From NCBI GenBank assembly GCA_016946835.1, contig JACVTC010000143.1, positions 152,501 to 216,500 on the forward strand: 64,000 nucleotides of DNA, written 5' to 3'. The position numbers were made by a program, and so were the translations under genes. This document shows positions 37,601 through 50,600 of this stretch, piece by piece. Every line of letters begins with the position of its first letter. The stretch's first letter is position 1. The notes under the pieces were generated by a model. That model was not told the origin of the DNA, searched no databases, and was given only the letters and a program-made list of their open reading frames with translations. The stretch is from Neocallimastix lanati (nom. inval.) (Eukaryota > Neocallimastigomycota > Neocallimastigomycetes > Neocallimastigales > Neocallimastigaceae).

Positions 37601-39908
37601 TGCTACTCGTTCTCAAAGCCTCGTTAGGCTTTCACAAAATCTAATGCAACAACCTCCTGTTAATGGTGTGATCCAACAAAATTCTGTAAGAATTCCACAA
37701 AGTCCAGTACAATCAATACAATCTCCTGTTCGTGCTCAAAGTCCTATCAGAGGTAAAAGCGTTATAAATCAAACAAACAATAGCAACGGCAGCAACAGTA
37801 ACATCAATAATAACATCAACATTAACATCAACAACAATAATAATATTAATAGCAATAGCAATAGCAATAGTAATACAAAATCATCTTTTGTTTCTTCTTC
37901 ACCTATGACTTCTCGACAATATATAAGAGATAGTACTGTACCAAAGGCAACTGGTCTTGCGAGATCAAATAGTTATTCTACTCCAAAAAATACTTCTCAA
38001 TATACCGTTGAACCACATTATCCTACGGTAGATAGACGTAAGAATGATGATTCTATTTTATCTATGGATAAGAAAATTGATTACTTCAATCTTTACAAAA
38101 CAATTAATGTAGAGGAGGAGAAAAAGAGATTAAAAAATTTAGAATTGGAAGCTGCCGCTACTATGGACACGGATAAATCAAAAAATAAAAATTTGGTGGA
38201 AAGAAAGAACAGTAATAATAGTAGCGATAATGATGATAATTTAAGAAAAACCAGAAGTATCAATGATAGAAATAAAACCTCTACCAATAATACTTTTGAT
38301 GATAAAATATCAGGTTCTACTGAACATGCTTTATCTTCTTCCACTAAAAAGAATAATGGTGAAGCTAATAATACCAATGAAGAGGTCGTACATAGAAGTA
38401 GTTCCAAAGCAAGTAAAGCTAGTAAAACTAGTAAATCTAGTAAATCCATTAAATCCAGTAAATCAAATAAATCGATAAAGTCCAATAAAACTACAACCTC
38501 TAGTAAAACTACTACTTCAACTTCCATTAAAAATGCTTCTCCAATTCTATGTGGATCATCCACGATTAATGCCTCTCCAATACTTATTTCTATTGATCCA
38601 AATACGGTGACAACTGTTAATACTATCCAAGGAAAACAAATTATTGCTTCTCCCTCTATCAAAAGTGTTAAAATTAATAGTCCATTGGTTTCCTCATCAC
38701 CAACAATTCTTTTAGCTCCAGTAATTGCTGCAACTACTACAACTACTACTACAACTACTACTACTCCTAAATCAACTAATGAAAAATCATCCTCATCACA
38801 TTATTCTCCAATTCCAGTTCTTATTCCGATTCAAGCTACTACTACTACTACTACAACTATTGATGAAACTTCTATAAATCCTAAAACTTCAACAAAAGCT
38901 ACTCATTCTGACAATTTAATTAACTTTGATCCAATTGAATCACCTAAATCTACTTCTACTCATCGTCGCAGGTATTTTTCTTTCTCTAAATGTACTCACG
39001 ATAAGAAGAAGAGTCATGATAACAATAAGAAAGGTAAAGTGAATCCAAATATTAGTCTTTCTAGTGCTAATCTCAAGGAAAATACAAGTAATGTTGGCGT
39101 ATCTTACCTTAGATCTAGTAAGTCAAAACCATCTTCTCCAAAGGATAATATTTTACCACAAACATCAAGTATTATTATGGATCAATTTAGTGATGATTCA
39201 GATAGTTCTGGTGGGGAGGATCACAAGGATTACAAGGTTTTCAATTGGAATTATGATGATAGCTCTGAGAGTTCATTAAATATTAATTTAATAGATCGTG
39301 TTGATAAAGATATGGACAAAGAAAAGTATGTTCGTCGTAGTCGTAGTCAAAATCGTAATTATCGTAGTCGTAATCGTCGTAGTAGAAGTCTAAGTCGTGG
39401 ACGTGGACGTGATCGTGATGGTAATCGTAATAATCGTAACTATGATGATGAATTTAAACGTAGAAGTCAAAGTCAAGGTTACAATGATGATAATGATGAT
39501 GATGATAATAATAATATTAATATTACTCGTAGTAAGAGTAGAGCTTCAAGTAGTATAAGTCGTGGACGTAGTCTTGGAAATCATGATGATAAAGATCATA
39601 GAAGTTATTCATATCAATATCAATACAATGGTTCCAATACCACAGAACAACAAACTGAAAGTATTTACACTGAAGAAACAACTCCAAATAAAATGACGGA
39701 TACATCTGCCATCATAAATTCATATAGAGGTTCCTATGTTCATCGTCATCATAAGAATCTTCCAAAGGACACTAATGAAAGTAGTAGTGGATACTATGAT
39801 TCTCAAGAACGTTCAGATAAACTCAGTAGAAATAGTATTGAAATTGAAAATTATTCCTATTCACATTATGAAGATATAAATTCTGTTATTGATAGATATA
39901 AAAAATAA
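34672..39908 (+). CDS. Large intrinsically disordered protein (~1637 aa), two exons
   Basis: Exon 1 is 34672-34936 and exon 2 is 35260-39908. The donor AAAAG|GTAAAA and acceptor TTTAATAG|TTATT join in frame (G+TT gives Val89), giving 1638 codons including the stop. No catalytic domain is recognisable. In order: an acidic N-terminus with a poly-Pro patch (PPPSPPLQPP, ~77-86); an Asn/Asp-rich region; a DYRDD/NYRDD repeat (~375-475); a basic amphipathic patch GGIFKFFRKLTG (~591-603); a Pro/Ser region with tandem 19-residue repeats (~768-895); Ser/Lys and poly-Thr segments; and an Arg-Ser segment (RSRSQNRNYRSRNRR, ~1445). Many Ser-Pro sites suggest phosphorylation by proline-directed kinases, and the RS segment recalls RNA-binding or splicing-associated proteins. 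A scaffold, cytoskeletal or RNA-related role is inference. Length, consistent codon texture and clean splicing argue for a functional gene. Confidence 0.85.
34937..35259 (+). other. Intron of the disordered-protein gene (323 bp)
   Basis: GT-AG intron, AT-rich with T runs. Its last ~110 bp happens to stay open in the exon-2 frame and would read as a Phe/Tyr-rich false N-terminus without an ATG. Splicing is preferred because exon 1 has an ATG and coding texture, and the junction keeps frame exactly. Confidence 0.8.
36118..36420 (+). repeat. Coding minisatellite, 12-bp unit (Asp-Tyr-Arg-Asp)
   Basis: Around two dozen degenerate GATTATAGAGAT units encode DDYRD/DNYRD. Synonymous differences between units show selection or age and argue against a fresh expansion. 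Confidence 0.9.
37297..37680 (+). repeat. Coding minisatellite, 57-bp unit (19 aa)
   Basis: About six to seven tandem units of the QSPVRLSQNPMQQPP(I/V)TRS type. Neighbouring units are almost identical in DNA, so this block has been homogenised more recently than the Asp-Tyr-Arg repeat. Each unit carries a Ser-Pro site and basic residues. Confidence 0.92.
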
Positions 39909-40399
39909 AAATAAGAAAAAAAAAAAAAAAAAAAAAAAAAGGAAAAGGAAAAAGTACAAAATATACTAAAAAAAAAAAAAAAGAAATAGTCTAATAATTA
40001 AAACCTATTAGATAAAAAATAAAATAAAATAAAACAAAAATATATATATATATATATATAAATTTTTATTTTATTAATTTTTTATTCTCTCATTCTATAT
40101 TATTTTTTAACTTTATTTTTTATTAATGTAAATTAGTGGGGAAAACAAGAGAGAAAAAAGAAAAAAAAAAAAATATAAATTTTTTTTTAAATAATTAAAT
40201 ATATATATATATAAATACCTATTTTTTTTTATTATTTTTTTTAATCATCTATAAAAATATAAAAATATATATATTTATATATTTATTATTTGTTATCTTT
40301 GTAATGTATAGAAATGATATTATAATATTTAGAAATTTTTTTTTAATTTATTGCAAAAGACGTTAATCTAATAAGTAAAAATAAAAAAAAAATTAAAAA

Positions 40400-40430
<31 letters not shown>

Positions 40431-40452
40431 TCAATATAAAATCTTTTATTTA

Positions 40453-40489
<37 letters not shown>

Positions 40490-40540
40490 TTCTTTTTTAT
40501 TATTTTTTTCATCGTTTTGATTTATTTAATATATTATCAA

Positions 40541-40580
<40 letters not shown>

Positions 40581-40645
40581 TTAAGACATAATTTATGTTT
40601 GAAAATTTCTTTTCAATCTTTTCAATCATTTCAATTCTAATTTTT

Positions 40646-40680
<35 letters not shown>

Positions 40681-41020
40681 TTTTATTTAGTTTAGTTATA
40701 AAATTTTTTTAATTTTAAATTATAAAATCTTCAATCATAGTATTACAGAATAATAGATATATATTAATGTTTTAATTAAAAAAAAGGTAGAATTTAAAAA
40801 TAAAATACAAATAAAATAAAATAAAATTAAATAAAATTAAAATAAAAACTAATTATATGTTGAACATTTTATTGAACTATAACATATATACAAAATTTTT
40901 ACTTAATATGAAAAAATAAAATAAATAAATAAATAAATGAATAAATAAAGAATTGAAAAAAAAAAAAAAAAAACTATGGATAATATAAAAAATTATTTTA
41001 ATTTATAGTCATTTAGGAAG
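39909..41020. other. 3' flank and gene-free AT-rich DNA
   Basis: Poly-A runs directly follow the stop. The rest is (TA)n near 40024-40042 and 40411-40430, (TTA)n near 40459-40489, and long A and T runs near 40555-40580 and 40640-40678. I see no gene. Confidence 0.7.
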
Positions 41021-41029
41021 AGAAGGATA

Positions 41030-42605
41030 TTTCCTTCACATTATAATTTGTTATTCCGGACAGTATAACGTTCAAATTAACCAGGAGCGTCAACACTGAA
41101 AATGGTAGTAAGACAGGCAAACCTAGGCCAAAGGCCTCTCTTCTCTCTGAAGAAGGAGAAGACCATAATTTTTTTTTATTTTTTTCAGATTGTCAATTCA
41201 AACCTTGTTTCTATAAATAAGAATTCCCTTTTTTTTTTTTATAAAAAAAAAAAAAAGAAGAAATTCTTAAAATCTTGAAGGTGAGGTTGGTTGCCTATAG
41301 ATTTTTTTTTTATTATTATTATTATTTTCTGTTTTTTTTTATTAATTTTGAGTTTTTTAAAATATATATATTTTTATCTTTTTCATATATTTTTTATATT
41401 GAAAAAAAAAAAAAAAATTTTTTTTTTTTTTTAGTAATATTTTCATTTCTTCACTAATAATTATATGATTTAGTATACCAATAGAAAACTATGAAAAAAT
41501 TAAAATTCAATTTTTATAAAAAAAAGATTTTTTTCTTTTCAATTAAAACTATTCATTAATAATTCGAATTTTTTTTTTTTTCTTTTTTTTCATTAGGTTT
41601 CAAATCCAAAATAAATACAATGTATATATATAATATCTCGAAAGAAAAGACTATAGTGAAGACTTTATTTTTATTTTTATTTTATTTTTTTTTTTTTACT
41701 TTTATTTTTTTTAATAATTCTTTTTTTTTAATCAATAAGGTATAGTTTTTATTTGGAAATGTCCTAACTATACAGAGAGATCGGAGACGTTTTAATCCTG
41801 AAAATAAAAAAAAATTTAAATTTGTTTTAATTTTCATTCATGACCTTTAATTATGAACTGAAAGTAGAGACTACGAGGGTTCTTAAATAATAAAAAAATA
41901 TTCAAATCAAAACAAAATTATTCATGGAATTGTTAAAAAAAAAACATTATATTACTTAACTCTTTAATAATAAATGAATTATTTGAAAGTTATTTTTTTT
42001 TTATTTTATTTTATTTTTTTTTTGATTAAAAAACAATTATCTGTTAAAAGAATAAATTGAAAAATTACTCTAAGGATTCGTATATTAAGTAGTACAAAAT
42101 ATAATAGAACCATGTATTATCCTTAACTAACTATTCTGGTCCTCTGATCGTCTTCTGTATAGTAATCCCTTTTCAAATACTTAATTTTTTAATCTTTGTA
42201 TTAACTGAAATAGTAATGGTTGGAACTCTGAAATACGATGACGGACTTAACTCTTTTTTAAATTCAATTTTTAATCCTATTTGTATTTGTCTTCATGAAG
42301 CCAGTAATTGTTCATTCCCGAATTCTTTCTCTAATTCCAATACTTTTTTTTTTTTTTTTAATTATTATAGTACAGTACTGAGAGATATGCAGGCATGAAA
42401 ATCCCTTGGTAGATGTGGCATTTATATTGGTATCCACAATTCCTGCCAATTCAATAGTATTAAATTAATCGTATAGAAATATACTCTTAGGTAATATATT
42501 TTCCTTTTTTTTGGGTGTTAGAAGTTCCTTAAGAAACATTTACATTCCCATGCAAAAAAAAAAAAAATAAAAAAAAAAAAGGCATAAAGACTCTAAGAAA
42601 TAAAG

Positions 42606-42639
<34 letters not shown>

Positions 42640-42999
42640 GATTTTTTTTGCTTAATGGTTCAAGAATCATCCTAATAACCCTTCCTGCTATTGTTGGTGA
42701 TTTCAACAGGACTAAATAGTAATTTATTTTAAAAAGATCTTATTCTTAGAATTTCTCCTCAAAGGTTTTTTTTTTTTTTTTACAGATACGATTGGTCACC
42801 AGTATACTTGGTCTAATATGATAATGGAAAAAAAAAATTCTTGAATTGACTTTATAGTTGGTTGTTAAGGATAAAAAATTAAGAGATTAATCTTAATATT
42901 GCTTCTGTTCTGTAGGCAACTCTTTTAAATGATATCTCTTCTGATCATTTATCACTAAATTCTTTTAATTCATTAGGAAACATTTACATTCCCCAACAA

Positions 43000-43031
<32 letters not shown>

Positions 43032-43579
43032 ATTTTCTGATGGTTTTACTACCTCCGCCTCATGGTAAAAAAAATTAAATGATCTAGTTGAATTTGTAGG
43101 AATAAACATGATGCAATTTTTTCGCATTAAATATATTCAAATGTTTACTAGATGAATTTTGAAGGTAATGGTAAAAAAAAAAAAAAAAAAAATCATGTTG
43201 AACCCTACAGCCAATGGAGAGAGAAGTGATGACATTCAAGCAAGAGTTCCTAAAAAAAAAAAAAAAAAAAAAAAAAAATTTACAGGATTCAGGTATTCCA
43301 TTGCCCTACTTTACATTTAAGAAATTATCTCATGACGCATGAAAAACATTTCAATTATAAAAAAGAATTAAAAAAAAAGTTTTAAACTTAGAAACGATTT
43401 ATCGAATCTTCAAGCATTCCATGATCTCTCCAAAAAATACAGAGTGGTTGGTTTAAACTAAAAGAAAATCTCTAAAAAATCTCTAAATTTTTTTTCACTT
43501 CCTTCTCAATCACTTGTGTACATTAAAAAATAAAATAGGTAATGTTCTAATATCTCAAGAAAATCAACGCAACTCAACC

Positions 43580-43637
<58 letters not shown>

Positions 43638-43920
43638 GAACACCATGAAGAACTTACGTCTGATATAATCGACCACCGTCTTAAAAAAATATGCCAATCA
43701 TTCTTTTTCTCCTCAGGAATTATGGAACATTAATTAACCAATTTCAATGTCAAAAATTTACTCTACTATTCTTTCAATTAAAAATAAAGAAAAAAAAAAA
43801 AAAGCACCTGGACCTAATGGTATACCAATAGAATTTTTTTTAAAGCATTTTTCAATTCTGAGAAGTATAAATAATATTTCTTTAATTCTGTTTATTATTC
43901 TTTAGATAAATTATAAGAAA
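41030..43920 (+). mobile_element. APE-type non-LTR retrotransposon (LINE) relic
   Basis: A higher-GC 5' leader (41040-41165, continuing to about 41880) precedes eroded endonuclease and RT coding. Recognisable endonuclease landmarks are the PICICLHEAS segment near 42270 (the position of the usual DIxxLQET), VGDFNR near 42694, YTWSN near 42800 followed by IDFIV near 42846, and SSDHLSL near 42940. The start of reverse transcriptase is the KAPGPNGIPIEF motif (A-P-G-P-x-G-I-P) near 43803. Downstream RT (with YADD) is missing, so the copy is 3'-truncated or replaced by the Ty3 fossil that follows. Many stops and frameshifts, plus at least seven A/T homopolymers of 13-53 bases (for example 42609-42638 and 43582-43634), make it non-functional. 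The clade is uncertain. Confidence 0.8.
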
Positions 43921-44389
43921 CCTTGTTATAAAATTAAAAAAAAAAATTGATTAAAATATATATATATATATTAACTAATAAAAAAAAAAAAACACTTCAA
44001 AAGGTAGTCTATATTAAAGAAAAATTAAATATTAATATTTAATTTTTAAAATCTTTTTTTTTTTTTTTTTTTTCTTTCTTAAAAAAAAAAAATAAAACTT
44101 TAAAAAATATTAATATATTAATATATATCTGTTAACTGTTATAACTATTTAAAAAAGAAAATGGTAAAAAATTTCTTTTTTTATATAAATTAGAAATTCA
44201 TAATTATTAACCAAAAAAAAATAAAAAAAAAAAAATATTTGAAAATTTTAATAATAATATTTATATTTTCAAATTAGGTTATTAATAAAGGATCATTCAA
44301 AATAATTAGAAAAAAAAATAATATTTATATCATACAATCTATGAAGAAATATAAATTACATTACAATTACGACAACAAAATTATTTTTT

Positions 44390-45010
44390 CGGATTTAAAT
44401 TTCATTAATTTCAAAAACTTTATATGAACATGTACAAACATGTTAGAATTGTTTTAAAAACATTATTAAAAAAAAATAATAATCTATACGTTAAAACCAA
44501 AAAAAAAAAAAAAGTATGAATTCTACAAGTAAAAAAATTGAATTTTTAGGGCATATTATTTCTTGAAAAGGAATAGCTACTGATCCAAATAAATGTGTTA
44601 AAAAAATATACAACAATTTTAAGGCTTATGTAATTACTATCGTCGTTTTTGTTAAACACTTTTCATTTATTGCTATATCATTACATAATCTAATAAAGTA
44701 GAATGAAAATTTTATCTTGAAAAAAAAAGTTATGAGGAAGCTTTTTAAGGAATTAAAACAAAAGATTTACTAAGTCTCCAATCTTGTTAACATCCGGATA
44801 CTCAAAAGCCATTTAATGTGGAAGGTGACACAAGTAACTTCGTAATTGGTGCAATTTTATCACAAAAAAAAAAAAAAAAAAGATGATGAAGGAAGACAAA
44901 ACTTCATCCGGTTGCATATTATTCCGGAAACTTTAAAATAAAGCAGAACTTAATTATTCAATAACTGAAAAAAAAATTATTTACTATAAAAAGTGCATTT
45001 TTCTAGTTGA
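44390..45010 (+). mobile_element. Ty3/gypsy LTR-retrotransposon fossil (end of RT and RNase H)
   Basis: Short segments typical of the Ty3/gypsy RT thumb (IEFLGHIIS followed by GIATDPNK, near 44540-44600) and of the RNase H domain (VIGAILSQK near 44845; LNYSITEK near 44950) are present in the right order on the plus strand. No LTRs, protease or integrase were recognised. It is a heavily broken fragment, probably old, abutting the LINE relic. Confidence 0.82.
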
Positions 45011-48000
45011 AATCACTTATTTCTTGGAGCGAAGTATTCGAAACAGTTATTTTCAAATTTCAATTTATATCATTATTTCAAATTCAATTAAAAAAAGAAT
45101 TAGTTTTAAAATATTCACTTATACTACCTGATTACTTTTATTTAGTTAAAAAAAAAAAAAATTATTTATTTTAAATTTTAAATTATATTAATTTGGTTAT
45201 TGACAATGGCCTGGATTTCAATTTTCCTTTGGGGGAGCTATGTCACAAATATTAGTGGATTTAAAATGGAAATTCACTAATAGATCAATTGAAATTAAAT
45301 TTCGTTTTTTTTGATAATTTTACTTTAAATTCAATTTTTATTATTAAAATAAATACTAGGAATATATTAAATAATTAGAAACAAATGGGTTTGAACTAAT
45401 TTATTAATGTTAATGTTAATTTAATTTAACCTTTATGAAAATGATAAAAAACAATTCGAAGTAAAATAGCAATAGCTCGAAAAATAATGGAAATATCACA
45501 TTGTAATTCCAGCCGAAAATATATATATATATATATATTCATTAGAAAGCTACAATCAAGAACTGTAATACATATTAATTTCAATTCAATTGGACCATTT
45601 GAACCCAAGATATTGAACTTTAAATTTTTTTTTAAATATATAAAAAAAATAATTTAAATATTTAAATGGAACTTAAATATGATTTTATCTATATAAAATC
45701 TTTAACTTGGAATCTTATATTACTAATTTTTATAAGCAAAAATTAATAATTAAATTATACAGAATTAGTAATTGATAATAATCTATATTATTTTAAATGA
45801 TTTTAATCGTTTAAATAAATTATTATAATATTTATTAGTAATTGGTTAATTAAATAATTTCCAAAAGATTCTAATGAATTCTTTATAATTCTAAAGATTT
45901 CCAAAGAGACTTTAAATTAGTCTTTTAATATCTTAAAATATTTTATTATTAAATTATTTATTATTAAATTGTTTTATTAATAATTGTAATAGTTATTTTA
46001 TTAAAAGATTCTTATCAATATTATTTTATTATTATATTTTATATAGTTCATATATACATGTATGAATATATTAAGATTAAATGTACTATTTAATTATATT
46101 GTTAATTCTTATTTTTAGATTAGTATAAATTGAAATTCCATTCATTTAAAATCTTCGAAGAAATATTAACATTAACTTAACTTGATTAATTATAAGATTA
46201 ATAATACTTAATATTATTCTTATTAAATTTTACTTTTAAAACATTATATAAAAGATTCTAATAAAGCATAATTTTAACTATTGAATTTCATAATTAAATT
46301 ATAAAACTTTGAGTGTAATAAAATATTTTTATTATTTAATTAATTGTTATAATTAATTAAAAATTATATTATATAGTAATTAAGGCAGATATTATTTTAT
46401 TGAATATTTAAATATTATAAAAATTGAAGATATGTGGAAAAAAAAAAAAAAAAAAAAAAACTCTTTGTAAACTGTCAAATCCCTTTTGTTTAAACAGATT
46501 ATAAATATCAAAAAATTTCCCTACTTATCTTATTTTATAAATAAATATATATAAAACTTGTTTTATAAATAAATTTATTTTGTTAATTATAATAATAGTC
46601 AATATGTCGATTTAATTATGAAAATTTACATGTATTTATATTTTTTCATGATTATATTTAAATATATTATTTATATTGAATTAATAAATTATAATTATTA
46701 TAACTTATTTATAAACTAAAATATTTAATAATTTTATTAAATATTATTTAACTAAAACTCAACAAAAAAAAAAATAATTATATTAACTTTCTATTTAATT
46801 TGATTATTTATCAAATTGAATATGTTCAATTATTATTTATTTATTAACTTAATATTAACAATACTATTAATAATATATTTCCTAAATAATAACTATTTGA
46901 ATTCATTTTTTAACTATTTAAAACTACTCCGAAATTAATTTTAAAGTATTTTAAACTAAGCTAGACTAAGCTAAATTAAATTAAATAATTGAGTTAAATA
47001 GAAATAACTAAATTAAAACCTATATAAAATTATTAAATTTATTTTTCAAAATTATTTTAAATTTTTCTTTTATGAGCAATTTACATAAATTTGTGATATT
47101 TTTTTTATATAATATACATTTACATAAATTTTTTGTATTTACATTAATTATTAATTAATTAATTATTAAATATTTTATAAAATTTTTACTCATTAAAAGG
47201 TTTCCATCATATAAATACTATAAATAAACCATAATATTATAAGAAATATTAAAGATAGATCTAATATTAATGATTTAATACTATTAAATAAATAGTTTTT
47301 TTTTTGAGGGGGGAATTACTAATTTAAAAATATATTTAAGAAAATTATTGACTCTATTTAAATCAGATTAAATAATCACTATAATGTAAAGATTATTTTA
47401 TAAAAAATTAAAATTAAAAATAAAATTTAAAATAGAAATAATTAATAGTTTAATAATATGAAGTTAATAGTATAAAATTGAATAATATATACAATTCATA
47501 CATTCACTTGTAAATCAAATAATGCTCCTTGAAATAATTAGGTTTGAGAGGGAATGATAATGATAAAATATGTAAATTATACATGTACATAAGTAATACG
47601 AATTATATTATATTAATGTATTAATTGTCTAAATCACAATAATACTTAGATATATCATGTAAAACTAAAACTATTGTATTATAAAATATATAAATAAAGT
47701 TGACATAATTATAAACTATTATTATTATTATTATCATAGAAAAATATTAATAAGTAATATATATATATATATTTTTTAGATTTTATATAATTAATTTTAA
47801 AAAATTTGGTATTTTTTCCTTTTTTGTAAAATATTATAAAACTTTTTTCTTATTCTATTAAAAAAAATTTAATCACTGAAAAAAAAAAATCTATTATAAT
47901 TTAAAAGTAATGTTTTTCTTCAATTTTTTATTAATATAATATTAATGATATTAATTCAAAGAATAAAGAAATAATAATATATAAAATATAAATAATAATT

Positions 48001-49143
48001 AAATATAATCAAACTTTTTAATAAATATTAAAAAAAAGTTTTAAAATGTTTTATATTTAACTATAATTATTATCATTGAACAATAAAAGATATATATATA
48101 TATTTCGTATTATTTTTACTTTTTTTTTTTTTTTTATTATTTTGTTTTTTATTGTTTTATTTATTATTAATTTATTATATATATTCTTTTAATATATATC
48201 TTTTCAATTTTAATTTATATATTGATATATTTATATATTTATTTATTTTTTTTTTTCTTTATATCTTTTGAAATAAAAATTTATTTTTAATATATTTTTA
48301 TTTTAATTTATTATATATTTACATTAAAAAAATTTTTTTTTTAACTTTTTATTTTTTTCCTTTCCTTTTTTTTTTTTAATTATTATTTTTTTACTATATT
48401 TTTCTTTTCTTTTCTTTTCTTTTCCTTTCCTTTCTTCTTCTTCTTTTTTTTTTTTTTTAAAAGGTCTTTTATTTTGTTAATATTATATATACAATAAATT
48501 TTCTTTCTATTACTGATACTTAGTTATAGAATTAGTCCAATCATCTTTTTGTAAAATTTAAAAAAAAAAAAAAACTTTGTATTTATTTTCTTAAACTTTT
48601 TTTTTTTCAATTTAAAAAAAAAAAAAAAAGCCATCATTATTAGTTGATTACACAATACCTTTTCAAAATTTCTTTAAATTTTATAATTTAAATAATTAAA
48701 AATTATATATACATATATATATATATATATTTTTTTTATTTAATTTTAATAAAAATCAAATAATTAATCAAATAAATAACTTTTTTTCTCATTTCCGTTT
48801 TATGTATAAATCAAATAAATAACTTTTTTTCTCATTTCCATTTAATGTATAAATCAAATAACTTTTTTTTTCTCATTTCCGTTTTATGTATAATTATATG
48901 AAATTCATTTAACTATTTACTCATTCTAAAAATGTCATTAAAATCAATAGATATGTTAAAAAATAAAAAAAAAATATATATATTAAATTTTTAATTATTT
49001 AAAATTTTAACTTTATATTTCTGCAATGCATATAATAAAACTGTATTCAAAGAATAAAAAGAATATATATATATTATTTAATATTTTCATAATTTATAAA
49101 ATATTTTTCATTAAAAAAAATGTTTTTGAAGTTAATCCGTCAA

Positions 49144-49182
<39 letters not shown>

Positions 49183-50600
49183 AATTAATATATTTTTGAA
49201 ATTACTCTAACCTTATATTTTATTATAAATTAAGAATTTTCCAATTTAATATTCAAATCAATTTGTTACCCAATAGAAAAACAATTTTTAAATATATAAT
49301 TAAATAAAAAATAAAAAAAAATAATTTAAATAACCACTTTTTTTTTTATTGACTATTTTTATTTATTACTATATAAACTTTATTTGACATATAAATAGAG
49401 TTTTTAATTAATATTTTGATTTGGTTTGGTAATATAATGTTATTTTATCATTAAATATTATTAATAAATTTTATTTTATTTTTATTCTTATTTAACTTTT
49501 TTTTATATTTTATCATAACTTTTATTATTAATGTTTTTCTATAATATTATTTATATTATATATGCTTTTTCAATTATATTAAAAATAATTTATTATAATA
49601 TCAACAACTTATTTTATAGTTTTTATAATTTCTATAAAAAGATTTATTTTTATTCTATAGATTAAAATATAAATATATTATTAATGTTAAAAAAATATAT
49701 ATATTTTACTAATATTTAAAAATTTATTAATAATTATAGTAAATTTATTTATTTATATTTACTGTTGGTCTCTTTATTACTATAATAGTTCTATTATTTT
49801 ATTAATAATAATCATAGAAATTTATTATAATTAAAATTTACTTCTAAATTTATATAATATTTATAATATTTATATGGATATATTGTTTTTTATAATATAT
49901 TTTAATATTAAAAATATTAAACATAACAAACTATTTTATTTTTTATTGAAAGTTTATGGTGGTACAGTTTAATTTCTATTTTTTTTTTTTATTTTAATAT
50001 AATGATGGTATTTGATAAGAAGTCACATGGTTTTATATATATATAAGTATATTTGGTCATTAAAAAAAATTTTTTTTATATAAATATTTTTATTATTGTT
50101 GTTTTTTTTTTCTCCTATTATAAATTAATATATTATAATTAGTAAGTTTAAAATATAAATAAAAAATATACAAATCTTTTATAAAAGTCAAAAAAAAAAA
50201 AAAAAAAAAAAAAAAGATTAAAATTAAGTATAATAGATAAAATTTAGAAATTTTATATTCAAATATACCACTATTATTTACAATGAAATATTAATAAAGA
50301 AAAAACCATTTTAAATAACATCTCTATAATTTATATTAATCAATCAATAAACTTTAATTTAGTTAATAAATTATTTATTTATTTATTTTTTTTTTTTAAA
50401 AAAAAAATCGCATATCAATCTATAATATCATATTATTTAATTTTACAATTTTTTATTTACATTTTTATAAAAATCTATTTATTTAAATAATTTATTTATT
50501 TTTCAATCAGAAGTATTACAAAAAGTTAAAACTTAAAATAATATATATAAAGTAAGAATCATATAATCAAAAATTTCTATTATAATAATAAAAAATCAAA
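45011..50600. other. About 5.6 kb gene-free AT-rich DNA
   Basis: The first part (45195-45300 and 45426-45610) has higher complexity and may be further transposon debris, but has no diagnostic motif. The rest is AT-rich filler with homopolymers, a (TA)n near 49153-49180, CTTTT runs near 48403-48435 and the triplicated 41-bp unit at 48768-48893. The last few hundred bases should hold the promoter of the gene at 50601. Confidence 0.6.
48768..48893. repeat. 41-43-bp tandem repeat, three copies
   Basis: The unit is ATCAAATAAATAACTTTTTT then CTCATTTCCGTTTTATGTATA. The third copy lacks one AAAT. High identity suggests recent expansion. Confidence 0.9.

Noticed and set aside
38093-38662. Minus-strand 189-aa open frame inside the large gene
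   Set aside because: Leu/Val-rich shadow of Ser/Lys/Asn codons on the coding strand.
43506-43697. Minus-strand open frame with a long Lys run over 43582-43634
   Set aside because: It is the antisense of a poly-T tract inside the LINE relic, with no start context or domain.
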